Shown here: positions 53,084 to 61,814 of the stretch, piece after piece | How the letters are laid out: every line of letters starts with the position of its first letter | Numbering within the stretch: position 1 is the first letter of the stretch | DNA from: an uncultured bacterium | GTDB taxonomy: Bacteria; Bacillota; Clostridia; Oscillospirales; CAG-272 | Assembly (NCBI GenBank): GCA_945920215.1 | Contig: CAMEJM010000001.1 | Span: forward strand, 62,001-126,000 | DNA: 64,000 bases | Reading direction: 5' to 3' | The notes under the pieces: generated by a model | Told to the model about the DNA's origin: nothing | What the model saw: the letters and a program-made list of their open reading frames with translations, nothing else | Database searches by the model: none | Program-made: the position numbers and the translations under genes

Positions 53084-53494
53084 TCAGGTGCCCGCGTGAG
53101 AGCAGTTTGCGTGGCAGGAGGAGCAATCGTGCGCGCAGGCCTCCTGCGGCTCTATTCCGAACACGATCCGCTGGATTTCGTCATTGACCTTTTTCATCAG
53201 GTCGCTGACCTGCAACTGGCAAGCGGAGAAAATCTTGTATTCCTCCATGGCGGAGATTTCGCGCGCCAGCGCGTCCATGCGCTCCCGTACCAGACGCAGC
53301 AGTTCGGGATTCTGCTCATCCACCTCTTTGGAAAACTCCTGTCCGAGGATGGCGCGCTGCGCGTTATACTCGGTCATTTTGGTTTGCAGTTCCTGAGAGT
53401 TTTCGTAGGCGGCGCGCGCCTCCGTATAGTTGCGCATCAGTTCATCGTCGCGAATGACCTCCGCGAGTTCTCTTGCTTTTTCAATCACAGTCAT
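53084..53494 (-). CDS. YlbF/YmcA family regulator
   Basis: The 136-residue protein matches the YlbF (DUF964) family: VIEKARELAEVIRDDELMRNY, then YNAQRAILGQEF and EISAMEEYKIF with mostly helical structure. The C-terminus ends in a Cys/His cluster (CAHDCSSCHANCSH), like the Fe-S-binding tails of Bacillus YlbF/YmcA/YaaT partners. In Bacillus this complex affects RNase Y activity and development; YmcA and YaaT partners are not in the window. The ATG at 53494 has AAAGGAAA upstream; the longer frame is not supported. Confidence 0.8.
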   Translation of the reverse strand: MTVIEKARELAEVIRDDELMRNYTEARAAYENSQELQTKMTEYNAQRAILGQEFSKEVDEQNPELLRLVRERMDALAREISAMEEYKIFSACQLQVSDLMKKVNDEIQRIVFGIEPQEACAHDCSSCHANCSHAGT

Positions 53495-53511
53495 GAATAT
53501 TGTTTCCTTTC

Positions 53512-53551
53512 GGTTCTGCATTTCTAAAATAGGTTCTGCATTTCTGAAATG
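53512..53551. repeat. Tandem 20-bp repeat upstream of ylbF
   Basis: GGTTCTGCATTTCTAAAATA and GGTTCTGCATTTCTGAAATG lie in tandem with 18 of 20 bases identical. The second copy holds the palindrome GCATTTCTGAAATGC. It sits in the miaB-ylbF gap, just before the ylbF Shine-Dalgarno. Confidence 0.6.
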
Positions 53552-53595
53552 CTTTGATAAATAATCGGTATTCTCCGCGCAAAGCGTTTGCACGG

Positions 53596-54972
53596 TCAGT
53601 CGGCAAGGACGCCGCGGAGAACAAACGGCTCCGCGCGCTCGATTTTCACACGGACGAATTCTCCTATCACGCTTTCGGGTGCCTCGAAGCTGACAAGGCG
53701 GTTTTCCGGCGTTCTGCCCGTGACGGTCCCGGGCATTTTTCCCTTTCCGTCCGCGAGCACCCGCAGGGTCTTGCCGACATAAGGCAGGGCGAGCGACAGG
53801 GCAATTTCATTCTGCGCGTCCAAAAGTTCCGCCATGCGCGCGCTGCGCACCGCCGGCGAAATCTGACCCTCCATGTTCGCCGCCGGAGTTCCCTTGCGCG
53901 GAGAGTAGAGGAAGGAGTAAATCATATCGAAGCGGACGGTGCGCAGCACCTCCATGGTGGCGGCAAAATCCTCGTCCGTCTCCCCCGGGAAACCGATGAT
54001 GATATCGGTGGAAAGAGCGATCCCGGGAATACTCTCGCGCAGTTTGCGCACCGTTTCCAAATACGAAGCGCGGGTATACCGCCGGTTCATGCGGGCAAGA
54101 ATGGCGTCGGAGCCGGATTGCAGGGGCAGATGAAAATGCGGCGCGATCTTATCCCGGTGCTTTGCCATGACGGCAATTAGGCTGTCCGGCACGTCCTTGG
54201 GATGACTGGTCATGAACCGCACCGAAAAATCCCCCGGCAGCGCGGCGATCCTATCCAGCAGCGTGGCAAAATCGCAGTCCCCGTGATAGGAATTGACGTT
54301 CTGCCCCAGCAGGGTGATTTCACGACAGCCGGCGGCAATCACTTCCTCCGCCTCGCGGATAATATCGGCGCTAAGGCGGCTGCGCTCCCTGCCGCGGACA
54401 TACGGCACGATACAGTAGGAACAGAAATTGTTGCACCCGTACATGATGGAAATCCATGCGCGGTGGCGCTCCACCCGCCGGGTGGGCAATCCCTCCGTCA
54501 CCGGGGGCGTTTCCCCGCTTTGCAGGAATTTTCGCTTTCCGCCCTCCAGCGCGTCCAGCAGGGCGGCGGGAAATGCCGCCAAAGACGCGGGGTCAAGCGT
54601 AAAGGACACGTAAGGATAGCGCTCTCTCAGGGTATTCACGCGGTGCTCCTGCGCGGTCATACAGCCGCACACCCCGATGACAAGCCCGGGCTTCTCCGCT
54701 TTCAGGGCTTTCAGCGTGCCGAGGTACGACAGCACTTTCTGCTCCGCGTGCTCGCGGATAGCGCAGGTATTGATGAGAACCAGGTCGGCGTCCTGCGGCG
54801 AGGCGGCGTCCTCGTACCCCATTTCATACGCCATGCCCCGCAGTTTCTCGCTGTCCGCTTCGTTTTGCTGACAGCCGAAAGTGGCAATATAAGCGCGGTG
54901 GGGCAATTCCCCCAGTAACTGCCGTACCGCCGCCATGGCGGTATTGGCATTTTCGGCAATTGACTGACTCAT
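53596..54972 (-). CDS. miaB: tRNA-2-methylthio-N6-dimethylallyladenosine synthase MiaB
   Basis: MiaB adds the methylthio group at A37 of tRNAs reading UNN codons. The 458-residue protein has the N-terminal UPF0004 domain with cysteines in YIATFGCQQNEADSEK, LINTCAIREHAEQK and GVCGCMTAQEH, the radical-SAM motif MYGCNNFCSYCIVPYVRG and a C-terminal TRAM domain. Its start overlaps the upstream small gene (ATGA). The cognate miaA is not in the window. Confidence 0.95.
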   Translation of the reverse strand: MSQSIAENANTAMAAVRQLLGELPHRAYIATFGCQQNEADSEKLRGMAYEMGYEDAASPQDADLVLINTCAIREHAEQKVLSYLGTLKALKAEKPGLVIGVCGCMTAQEHRVNTLRERYPYVSFTLDPASLAAFPAALLDALEGGKRKFLQSGETPPVTEGLPTRRVERHRAWISIMYGCNNFCSYCIVPYVRGRERSRLSADIIREAEEVIAAGCREITLLGQNVNSYHGDCDFATLLDRIAALPGDFSVRFMTSHPKDVPDSLIAVMAKHRDKIAPHFHLPLQSGSDAILARMNRRYTRASYLETVRKLRESIPGIALSTDIIIGFPGETDEDFAATMEVLRTVRFDMIYSFLYSPRKGTPAANMEGQISPAVRSARMAELLDAQNEIALSLALPYVGKTLRVLADGKGKMPGTVTGRTPENRLVSFEAPESVIGEFVRVKIERAEPFVLRGVLAD

Positions 54973-55433
54973 GCGTTCACCTCAAAGGAATACGCCGCCT
55001 GCACGCGGATACTGTCGGAAATGCGCCATTCCACCGTCATGACCGCCTGCGCTTTGCCCGTCAGGGTGATTCCCTTCTCGCAGAAATCGGCGTACGTCAT
55101 CGGATCGTATTTGTAACCGTTGCCCGACAGGTCGTAAAAGAGAATCAGACACGAGGCGGGTTCACGGGAAAAGGTCAGGCTTTGGATGGGGGCGGGGGAG
55201 CCGAGGCTCACCGGCTCCGCTTTGGCAAACTGCTTCTGCGCCTTTTGCATGGAGCGGCTTGTGATGATCTCCTCGCCGTCGCGGTTGACAACGCACCAGC
55301 GAACGAACGCGGGTTCCAGTTCCTCCTCCCCCATCGCGATTTCGGGGGCTGTTTTGGCAAGCTGAAAGATCAGAATATAAGTGGGAATGAACGCCACCAG
55401 AATAGCGGCTATCAGGATAATCGCCTTTTTCAT
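54969..55433 (-). CDS. Small membrane-anchored hypothetical protein
   Basis: The 154-residue protein has one N-terminal membrane helix (IILIAAILVAFIPTYILIF) and a soluble part outside the membrane (residues 25-154) without recognised motif. It shows ASCLILFYDLSGNGYKYDPMTY and ends EWRISDSIRVQAAYSFEV, probably a beta-rich fold. Start and stop both overlap neighbours by ATGA (tcdA upstream, miaB downstream), so it is a genuine coupled gene. AGGAG lies 6 bases before the ATG. Function unknown. Confidence 0.65.
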   Translation of the reverse strand: MKKAIILIAAILVAFIPTYILIFQLAKTAPEIAMGEEELEPAFVRWCVVNRDGEEIITSRSMQKAQKQFAKAEPVSLGSPAPIQSLTFSREPASCLILFYDLSGNGYKYDPMTYADFCEKGITLTGKAQAVMTVEWRISDSIRVQAAYSFEVNA

Positions 55434-56155
55434 ACCGACTCCTCGTTTGTTTTCAGAATTTGCTCCATTGCCCACCGCGCCATCAGTATCCCCGCAACGG
55501 GCGGAACGAACGGAGCGGAAGCGGGAATATGCCTGCCGCGCTCCGTCGGCGTATCCGTGGGGGTGAGCGGCGTCTCGTCGCTCCACACGACGGGGAGCTT
55601 TCCCAGCCCCTTGGCTCCCAGTTCCCGCCGCATGACGCGGCAGAGGGGGCAGGTATGGGTCTGATCCAGCCGCCCCACGCGCAGGCGGGTCGGGTCAAGT
55701 TTATTTCCGGTTGACATACAGGAAAGCAAGGGAATGCCGCGCGCATCTGCCTCCACAGCGAGAGCAATCTTGGCGCTGACGGTATCGATACAGTCGAGTA
55801 CCGCGTCGATGCGTTCCCCGCCGAAAAGCTCCCCGACGTTTTCCCGCGTCAGAAACAGGTTGACCGGGACGACGACGGTCGCGGGAGAGACGCGCGCGGC
55901 GCGCGCGGCGGCAACTGCGGTTTTCTGCTGCCCCACGGTCGTATCGTCCGCCAAAATCTGACGGTTGCAATTGGAGAGCGCCACCGTATCCCCGTCCACG
56001 GCGATGAGCCGCCCGACGCCGAGGCGCAAAAGACTTTCAAACGCATATCCGCCGACGCCGCCAAGCCCGACCACCATGACGGTGGCGCCCCGCAGACGTT
56101 CCATTGCCGCCTGCCCGAGCAGGCGCGCCGTGCGTGAGAACCGTTCGCTTTCCAA
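55430..56155 (-). CDS. tcdA: ThiF/E1-like tRNA threonylcarbamoyladenosine dehydratase
   Basis: TcdA cyclises t6A37 to ct6A in ANN-reading tRNAs. The 241-residue protein has RFSRTARLLGQAAMERL, the ATP loop VVGLGGVGGYAFESLLR, DGDTVALSNCNRQ, DCIDTVSAKIAL and the CPLCRVMRREL zinc-like pair. It is near the usual family length. The best start is TTG at 56155, with AAAGGA 8 bases upstream; no suitable ATG exists, and upstream frame is not supported. It heads the long operon that also holds miaB, so two A37-modifying enzymes are co-transcribed. Confidence 0.88.
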   Translation of the reverse strand: MESERFSRTARLLGQAAMERLRGATVMVVGLGGVGGYAFESLLRLGVGRLIAVDGDTVALSNCNRQILADDTTVGQQKTAVAAARAARVSPATVVVPVNLFLTRENVGELFGGERIDAVLDCIDTVSAKIALAVEADARGIPLLSCMSTGNKLDPTRLRVGRLDQTHTCPLCRVMRRELGAKGLGKLPVVWSDETPLTPTDTPTERGRHIPASAPFVPPVAGILMARWAMEQILKTNEESV

Positions 56156-56227
56156 AACGTTTTTCCTTTCCGCAACAACGGCACGGTTTGCATTACGCGC
56201 GTGTGCGCAGAGACTAAGATAGAATAA

Positions 56228-56256
56228 ATTATAACATATCCCCGCGCAAATGTCCA
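56228..56256 (-). promoter_or_regulatory. Promoter of the tcdA-to-tgt operon
   Basis: TGGACA (56251-56256), 17-base spacer, TATAAT (56228-56233) on the minus strand. No clear terminator is seen between here and 45.5 kb, so eight genes may be co-transcribed. Confidence 0.65.
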
Positions 56257-56417
56257 CCCCCGCGGGGCAAGAAATGCAAAATTGCGACAAAATACCGACT
56301 GCTCTTTCCCCATCCGCCGGATGCCATTTCCATTCTTCACCGCACAGAAAAATCCCCCACGCCGGAGCGCAGGGGAGATGGGAGCGCAGGATAAGACAAT
56401 ATCTTCTTCGCGGAATA

Positions 56418-57110
56418 TCAGACGGGGGACGCCGGGGGCGCGGACAGTTCCGGCAAATCCGGGAAGCGGGACCACGGCGGGCATGGGGGCGGAAGGGTGG
56501 CGAAGGTCATTTTTCTCCCCGTGGCGGGGTGCGCAAATGAGACCTCCGACGCCCACAGGGCAAGCGGAGCTTTGATACGGCTGCCGTATTTGCCGTCCCC
56601 CACGAGGCTCAGCCCCCGAGATGCAAACTGCATGCGGATCTGATGAAAGCGCCCGGTAAGGAGGTTCACCCGCACGAGAGAAACGGGATTGCCGCCATAG
56701 TCCCCCGTTGCCAGCCGGGTATAGCGCAGAACCGCTTCCCTGACGCCCTGTCTTGCGCGCGGCACGACGAACGCCTTGCGCAGCCTTTTGTCGTGATACA
56801 GATAATCCGTCAGGGTGCCGGAGGCATCGCACACACCGCCGAGAATGGCAAGGTACGTTTTTTCAAAGCCGTCATGGGAGGCTACCGCCGCCGAAAGAGC
56901 GGCGGCGGAGGCTTTGGTACGCGCAAAAACCATGACCCCGCCGACGGCGCGATCCAAACGGTGTATCAGATAATGCCGGGATCCCGTTTGTTCTTCAAGG
57001 GCGCTGAGCAAATCCCGCGCGCCGCTCGGATCCGCTTGAGACGGCATACCTGCCGCCTTGACGCAAACCGTCAAACAGTCGTCCTGATATAAAACAGTGA
57101 TTTCGTCCAT
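56418..57110 (-). CDS. RluA-family pseudouridine synthase
   Basis: The 230-residue protein has the RluA catalytic segment LIHRLDRAVGGVMVFARTK with the catalytic aspartate, plus KTYLAIL and LLTGRFHQIRMQFASRGLSLVGDGKYGS. It lacks an S4 RNA-binding domain, as in short RluA members. The target (rRNA or tRNA) cannot be told. The ATG at 57110 follows ACAGGAAAAT. The C-terminus is proline-rich (PPPCPPWSRF). Confidence 0.88.
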   Translation of the reverse strand: MDEITVLYQDDCLTVCVKAAGMPSQADPSGARDLLSALEEQTGSRHYLIHRLDRAVGGVMVFARTKASAAALSAAVASHDGFEKTYLAILGGVCDASGTLTDYLYHDKRLRKAFVVPRARQGVREAVLRYTRLATGDYGGNPVSLVRVNLLTGRFHQIRMQFASRGLSLVGDGKYGSRIKAPLALWASEVSFAHPATGRKMTFATLPPPCPPWSRFPDLPELSAPPASPV

Positions 57111-57324
57111 ATTTTCCTGTATTTTCCGGCGCCGCACCGTCTTTTTCCTGCCTGCGAAGCAGGGAGAAGCGGCGGCTCCTCCTTGAGCGAAGTGTCTGCA
57201 AACAACGGATATTTTCCCCGCTTGCTCAAATCATTTGATTTTTTCTTTTGAAAGATTTTTTCGGGTCTAAAAGCGATGCAAAAGGATATACTATGCTTAT
57301 CCTGAAAAACGAACGGATACGCAT

Positions 57325-58173
57325 ATGAAAAGAATAATGATGTTAGTGCTTGCGCTCTGCTGCCTGCTCGTCTCCTGTCACGTGCGGCTGAGCGATGAGC
57401 TGACGCCCGGAGAAGCGAAAATCGCAGCCGCAGTCAGCGCGGACGGAACCAAATCCTATTTGATTCTGGGAGACTCCATCGCGGCGCATTTCGGCGTCAG
57501 CGAACGGGAATCGTATGAATACAAGCTGGCACGGAAGCTGAGCGACGAAGGAGAAAAATGGGTCGGAAGCAACTGGGGCATATCAGGGTACACAAGCGGT
57601 AATCTTGTTTCCCTGCTCACCAAAAATCTTGAGATTCCCGAAAAACGCGCGATACTGGAAAACGCGGATCTGATCTGTATCAGCATCGGCGGCAATAACC
57701 TCTTGCATTTTTTGCGGGACCACGACGCGGGCGAACTGCCACCCGAGGGGGCGGCAGGCTGGATCAGGCTGTCGCGCGCTTTTAACGAGGGCAGCGAGGA
57801 AATGTGTACGGAGCTGAAAAGCGACCTCGGCACCATCATGAATACCATCCGCGGGGTCAATCCGAACGCGGTGATTTTGGTGCAGAATATCCACAACGTG
57901 GCGCGGGATATGCGCGGGAAAGTCACCCTGCTGGGTAAAACCGTTTCCCCCACCTCGGTGACCGAACCGTTCTTGCAGCCGCTTGTCCGTACCATCACGG
58001 ACAATGCGGAAAGCATGGGCTATATCGTTGCGGACACCTACAACGCTTTCGCGGAAAGCCCCGCGGAGAAGCTCCTGCGGCGCGAAATGATTCACCCCAA
58101 CGCCGACGGGCACACCCTGATCGCGGAAGTGCTTTTCGACACCTATCAGGCGCAGCGAAACAGCGCCGGCTAA
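57325..58173 (+). CDS. SGNH/GDSL hydrolase lipoprotein
   Basis: The 282-residue protein has a lipoprotein signal with lipobox CLLVSC (Cys18), then the SGNH blocks: block I LILGDSIAAHFG with the catalytic Ser, block II NWGISGYTSGNL (Gly), block III ISIGGNNLLHF (Asn) and block V MIHPNADGHTLIAE (Asp/His). Such surface esterases remove acyl groups from glycans, wall polymers or lipids; the substrate is unknown. It stands alone with a strong terminator. Confidence 0.88.
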   Translation: MKRIMMLVLALCCLLVSCHVRLSDELTPGEAKIAAAVSADGTKSYLILGDSIAAHFGVSERESYEYKLARKLSDEGEKWVGSNWGISGYTSGNLVSLLTKNLEIPEKRAILENADLICISIGGNNLLHFLRDHDAGELPPEGAAGWIRLSRAFNEGSEEMCTELKSDLGTIMNTIRGVNPNAVILVQNIHNVARDMRGKVTLLGKTVSPTSVTEPFLQPLVRTITDNAESMGYIVADTYNAFAESPAEKLLRREMIHPNADGHTLIAEVLFDTYQAQRNSAG

Positions 58174-58178
58174 TTTAC

Positions 58179-58206
58179 AAAAAACTCCTCGTTTGAGGAG
58201 TTTTTT
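58179..58206 (+). terminator. Terminator of the SGNH gene
   Basis: AAAAAACTCCTC-GTTT-GAGGAGTTTTTT, a perfect 12-bp stem ending in a T-run. Confidence 0.9.
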
Positions 58207-58255
58207 GTACTATGCAAAATGATAAACCCTTGATTTCTTTCGGCAATCCCAAAAA

Positions 58256-58864
58256 TCAACCGTTGATGACCTCGGGCTGGCGGGTCAGCTCCTCATAGAA
58301 GTTGGCGCGCGCCATTTCATGATACGGAATGACCCACAGGATTCCGATGCCAAAGCAAAGCATACCGACGATGTACCAGCCGAGGAACGACAGATCAAGG
58401 CAGAACAGGTTCCACTTCTTGCCGTTCATCAGGCGGCGGGACTCGGTGATACAATCGTTTGCACCGAGTTCGGGTCTGTCGAGAGATACGTAATAGCTCA
58501 TTGCGTAAGAGTAACTCTTCACGATACCGGGAATGAAGAACAGGCAAGACCACAGGAAGAGAAATACGGTCTGCAAAAGGCCGAGGACAATGTTGTTGCC
58601 GAACTTCCCGTCGGTGAAACCGTAGAACATATCAAGGAAGTTCAGGTTGCTGTCCGCGTTACGCACTTTCTTGATCTGCATAGCGGACAACCCGATCATC
58701 AGCGGTCCTGTCACGATAATAGACCCTACAAAGGTAAAGGAAAGAGCGCCGAGAATAGCGCTTTCCACCAGCCAAGCGGCAAGCAGAAGCAGCCAGTTGT
58801 TTGCGAAGATACTGCCGCCCAATTGGGCGCGTGCGCGGGAGCGCAATTCAGATGCATACGGCAT
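58256..58864 (-). CDS. DUF975 family integral membrane protein
   Basis: The 202-residue protein has about five hydrophobic segments and the DUF975 features: N-terminal ELRSRARAQLGG, SYSYAMSYYVSLDRPELGANDCITESRRLMNGKKWNLF and a C-terminal IPYHEMARANFYEEL. Function unknown. It has its own promoter and GGAGG Shine-Dalgarno. Confidence 0.85.
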   Translation of the reverse strand: MPYASELRSRARAQLGGSIFANNWLLLLAAWLVESAILGALSFTFVGSIIVTGPLMIGLSAMQIKKVRNADSNLNFLDMFYGFTDGKFGNNIVLGLLQTVFLFLWSCLFFIPGIVKSYSYAMSYYVSLDRPELGANDCITESRRLMNGKKWNLFCLDLSFLGWYIVGMLCFGIGILWVIPYHEMARANFYEELTRQPEVING

Positions 58865-58905
58865 AAGTCCAAACCTCCAAACAGCATATTTGTTTTTTCG
58901 ATTAC

Positions 58906-58934
58906 AGTATATCTTATAATACGTGAAAATGCAA
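58906..58934 (-). promoter_or_regulatory. Promoter of the DUF975 gene
   Basis: TTGCAT (58929-58934), 17-base spacer, TATACT (58906-58911) on the minus strand. Confidence 0.65.
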
Positions 58935-59014
58935 TAGGAAATTACGATATTTCACAGAGAGGAAAACGGTCGCCGGCAGGCTTGCCGTGAATTTTGTTTT
59001 GAAAGGCGCCGGGG

Positions 59015-59845
59015 TTACAGCACGCACTTGAGAAATTGCTGCGTGCGCGGGTTCTGCGGGTGGTCAAAGACCTGCTCCGGCGTCCCCTGCTCTGCAATCA
59101 CACCGTCGGACATAAACAGGATCCTGTCCGCCACCTCGCGGGCAAATCCCATTTCATGGGTCACGATAACCATGGTCATGCCGTCGTTCGCCACCTCGCG
59201 GATAAGGTCAAGCACCTCACCGACCATTTCGGGGTCAAGGGCGGAGGTGGGCTCGTCGAAGAGCATAACCTTCGGGTTCATGGCAAGCGCGCGGGCAATG
59301 GCGATTCTCTGCTTCTGCCCGCCGGAAAGGGTCGACGGGTACACGTCCGCCTTGTCCGCAAGCCCGATACGGTTCAGCAGTTCCATGGCGCGGGCGCGAG
59401 CGTTCTCCTCGATTCGTTCCGCCGTGGTCTCGATCGGTATCATCTTTTCTTTTTTACGGAACAGTTTGCAGAAAAAGTTATGTATTTTTGCGCGGCGCAA
59501 GCGCTTGGTTTGCAGATGTACGGGCGCCAGCATGATATTCTGAAGCACATTTTTGTTGTTGAACAGATTAAACTGCTGAAATACCATGCCGATATGTTCC
59601 CGATGTACGTTGATATCCACCCGTACATCGGCGATATCCACCCCGTCAAAGTAGATAGAGCCGGAGGTAGGGTCTTCCATGCAGTTCAGACAACGTAAAA
59701 ACGTGGACTTGCCGCACCCCGAGGGACCGATGATGGCGATTTTTTCTCCCTCGCTGATATCAAGGTCGATTCCTTTCAGAACTTCCGTCTCGCCGAAGCT
59801 TTTGGTAAGCCCCTTTACTTCAATGATATTACTGCTTTCTTTCAC
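59015..59845 (-). CDS. Amino-acid ABC transporter ATP-binding protein (GlnQ/HisP type)
   Basis: The 276-residue ATPase has Walker [17 protein letters not shown]-loop MVFQQFNLF, signature [16 protein letters not shown], Walker [16 protein letters not shown] and switch [12 protein letters not shown]. It is about 30 residues longer than typical GlnQ because of a basic insertion (about 119-147, including [17 protein letters not shown]) between the Q-loop region and the signature. It follows the permease gene with a 17-base overlap and belongs with the permuted binding protein. Confidence 0.92.
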   Translation of the reverse strand: MKESSNIIEVKGLTKSFGETEVLKGIDLDISEGEKIAIIGPSGCGKSTFLRCLNCMEDPTSGSIYFDGVDIADVRVDINVHREHIGMVFQQFNLFNNKNVLQNIMLAPVHLQTKRLRRAKIHNFFCKLFRKKEKMIPIETTAERIEENARARAMELLNRIGLADKADVYPSTLSGGQKQRIAIARALAMNPKVMLFDEPTSALDPEMVGEVLDLIREVANDGMTMVIVTHEMGFAREVADRILFMSDGVIAEQGTPEQVFDHPQNPRTQQFLKCVL

Positions 59846-60527
59846 TGCGTTTCAGCCTCCTCTCCATCAACTTAATCAGGTACGTGATCAGCATCACAAT
59901 CACCAGATATACAAGCGCCAGGAACAGATACGGCACAATGTATTCATAGTTAGCGTCACCTATTTGTCTGAATGCTTTGGTCAGATCGGTTACGGCGATA
60001 AAACTGACGATGGACGTATCCTTGACAAGCACGATAAACTCATTTCCGAGAGTCGGCAGAATATTCTTGATAGACTGCGGTATCACGATTTTCAACATGG
60101 CGGTTGAGAAAGGCAAACCGAGCGCGCGCCCCGCTTCAAGTTGACCGACGTCGACAGATTGAATGCCCGCACGCATAATCTCCGACACATATGCGCCGCT
60201 GTTCAGACCGAATACGATCGTAGCGACGACAACGGCATCCAGTGAAATCCCCAGCGCCGGCATCAATACGAAATAGCCGATCAGCAATTGAACCACCATT
60301 GGCGTTCCGCGGAAGAACCCCACGTACACGTTGCATATCGCATTCAGAGCCTTCGGCAGCTTTTTGTATTTCGGAATGACCTTGACAACTGCTATCAAGG
60401 TACCAAGCACGATACCGATCAGCAAACCGATAATCGCGATTTGCAAAGTCGTGAGCAAACCCAAAAGGACGGTCTTGTAACCGCCCTTTGTGATAAATTG
60501 CTGATAAAATACATCGAATGCTTTCAT
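59829..60527 (-). CDS. Amino-acid ABC transporter permease (HisM/GlnP type)
   Basis: The 232-residue permease has five membrane helices and the polar amino-acid family signature: [51 protein letters not shown] and the EAA loop [21 protein letters not shown]. It lies 18 bases after the substrate-binding protein gene and overlaps the ATPase gene. Confidence 0.92.
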   Translation of the reverse strand: MKAFDVFYQQFITKGGYKTVLLGLLTTLQIAIIGLLIGIVLGTLIAVVKVIPKYKKLPKALNAICNVYVGFFRGTPMVVQLLIGYFVLMPALGISLDAVVVATIVFGLNSGAYVSEIMRAGIQSVDVGQLEAGRALGLPFSTAMLKIVIPQSIKNILPTLGNEFIVLVKDTSIVSFIAVTDLTKAFRQIGDANYEYIVPYLFLALVYLVIVMLITYLIKLMERRLKRSERKQ

Positions 60528-60545
60528 GTTTGCGATTCAGTGCGA

Positions 60546-61373
60546 TTATTTGCCGGCGAGGACTGCGAGAACATCGTCAGCAGTCTTGCAGTTGTCGAAT
60601 GCCGTATCGCTTGCGAGCGTGATAAGTACCTGAGCGGCATTGTAGTACGAAGTCGTGAAGTTGACGGACTCCTTGCGGGTTTCATTGACTGTCAGACCTG
60701 CTGCGGCAACGTCAACTCCGTTTTTGCCAACGGAAGTTACAACGGACTCGAAGTCCATATCAACCACTACCAGTTCCATGCCCAACTCATCGGCAACAAG
60801 CTTCATGATGGCAATATCAATACCTGCGAACTTATCGCCGTCCTTGTATTCGAAGGGAGGGAATGCGGCATTGGTAGCCACGACAAGCTGCTGATCAGCC
60901 TTGCTGTTATCCTGTGCCTTTGTTTCGATCGCCTGCGCGGTGCCCGCAGCATAAGCGGCAAAGATGGCTTGAATGTCCGCTTGCTTGTTCGCGAGAATGC
61001 TGTTAATACTTGCGAGCAATGCGGGCTGATTCTTATCAACGCCGAACGCGTACTCTTCTTCGGTCAGAGGCACGTTGATGACTTTCACGCCGTCAATCGA
61101 CTTTACGATTTCTTTTGCAGGAGCCTCGTCAGCCACCACATACTTCACGTTGCCTGCCTTGAGGTCTTTCACGGCAAGCCCGATATTGTTGTAACCGTTC
61201 GCTTGATAACCTTCGATACCGGTGAACCCCCAGTCTTCGTCGCCGTTAACGAAGTATTCGCCTGTGGTTCCTGCCTGAACGCCAATCTTCTGGGTTTTGG
61301 AGCAGGATGCAAGCGTCAAAACGCCTGCCAACAGCATCAGTGCGCTGAGTATGAGAGAAATAATCTTTTTCAT
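60546..61373 (-). CDS. Amino-acid ABC transporter substrate-binding lipoprotein with circularly permuted domain order
   Basis: The 275-residue lipoprotein (lipobox TLASC, Cys24) contains all parts of a family-3 solute-binding protein but in swapped order. Residues 28-143 correspond to what normally follows the first hinge: KIGVQAGTTGEYF, VKYVVADEAPAKEIV (ligand aspartate) and the C-terminal helices. After a linker (144-162) come the normal N-terminal parts: VVATNAAFPPFEYKDG, IDIAIMKLVADELGM and LTVNETRKESVNFT with the ligand arginine. The end, TADDVLAVLAGK, is what usually precedes KIGVQAGTTG. Ligand residues are intact, so the protein is probably functional. Permease and ATPase genes follow directly. 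Confidence 0.85.
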   Translation of the reverse strand: MKKIISLILSALMLLAGVLTLASCSKTQKIGVQAGTTGEYFVNGDEDWGFTGIEGYQANGYNNIGLAVKDLKAGNVKYVVADEAPAKEIVKSIDGVKVINVPLTEEEYAFGVDKNQPALLASINSILANKQADIQAIFAAYAAGTAQAIETKAQDNSKADQQLVVATNAAFPPFEYKDGDKFAGIDIAIMKLVADELGMELVVVDMDFESVVTSVGKNGVDVAAAGLTVNETRKESVNFTTSYYNAAQVLITLASDTAFDNCKTADDVLAVLAGK

Positions 61374-61426
61374 TGTTATGTACCTTTCATCAATCGTTTC
61401 TGTGGTTTTTGTTTTGTGATGTTCAC

Positions 61427-61455
61427 ATTATAGTGCATAATCATTCATGTGTCAA
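61427..61455 (-). promoter_or_regulatory. Promoter of the amino-acid ABC transporter operon
   Basis: TTGACA (61450-61455), 17-base spacer, TATAAT (61427-61432) on the minus strand: full consensus in both boxes. Confidence 0.85.
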
Positions 61456-61714
61456 TATGTTTTTTCAATATTTTTTCATTTTGTTGGTTTTGTATATTTT
61501 TGAAAAATAATCAAATCACATTTGTGCAATATATCAATAAACAGCACGATATATATTCTATAAATACTTATTTTGGAATAGATATATCGCTACATTTATT
61601 CTCCGGAAAATGCCTTGTTTCACTGTATATATTCATTTATTAATGAATATTCAAAAAAACATTGACTGCATTTTTATGCACGTAAGCAGGAAGCCGCGAC
61701 GTTCTCTCCGCAAC
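61456..61714. other. AT-rich intergenic stretch without recognised features
   Basis: About 260 bases, much richer in A and T than the surroundings. No gene with a ribosome binding site, no tRNA and no long inverted repeat was seen. Confidence 0.6.
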
Positions 61715-61745
61715 ATAAAAAGGGCGCCCGCGGGCGCCCTTTCGG
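61715..61745 (-). terminator. Terminator of the beta-helix polysaccharide gene
   Basis: AGGGCGCCCGCGGGCGCCCT is a perfect palindrome, followed on the minus strand by TTTTTATG. Confidence 0.8.
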
Positions 61746-61814
61746 GGAAAAGTGCATATCCGGTACGTCGGTCTGACTTCCGGGGAATTCCCTGTGACAT
61801 TGGGGGTTCTTGCG

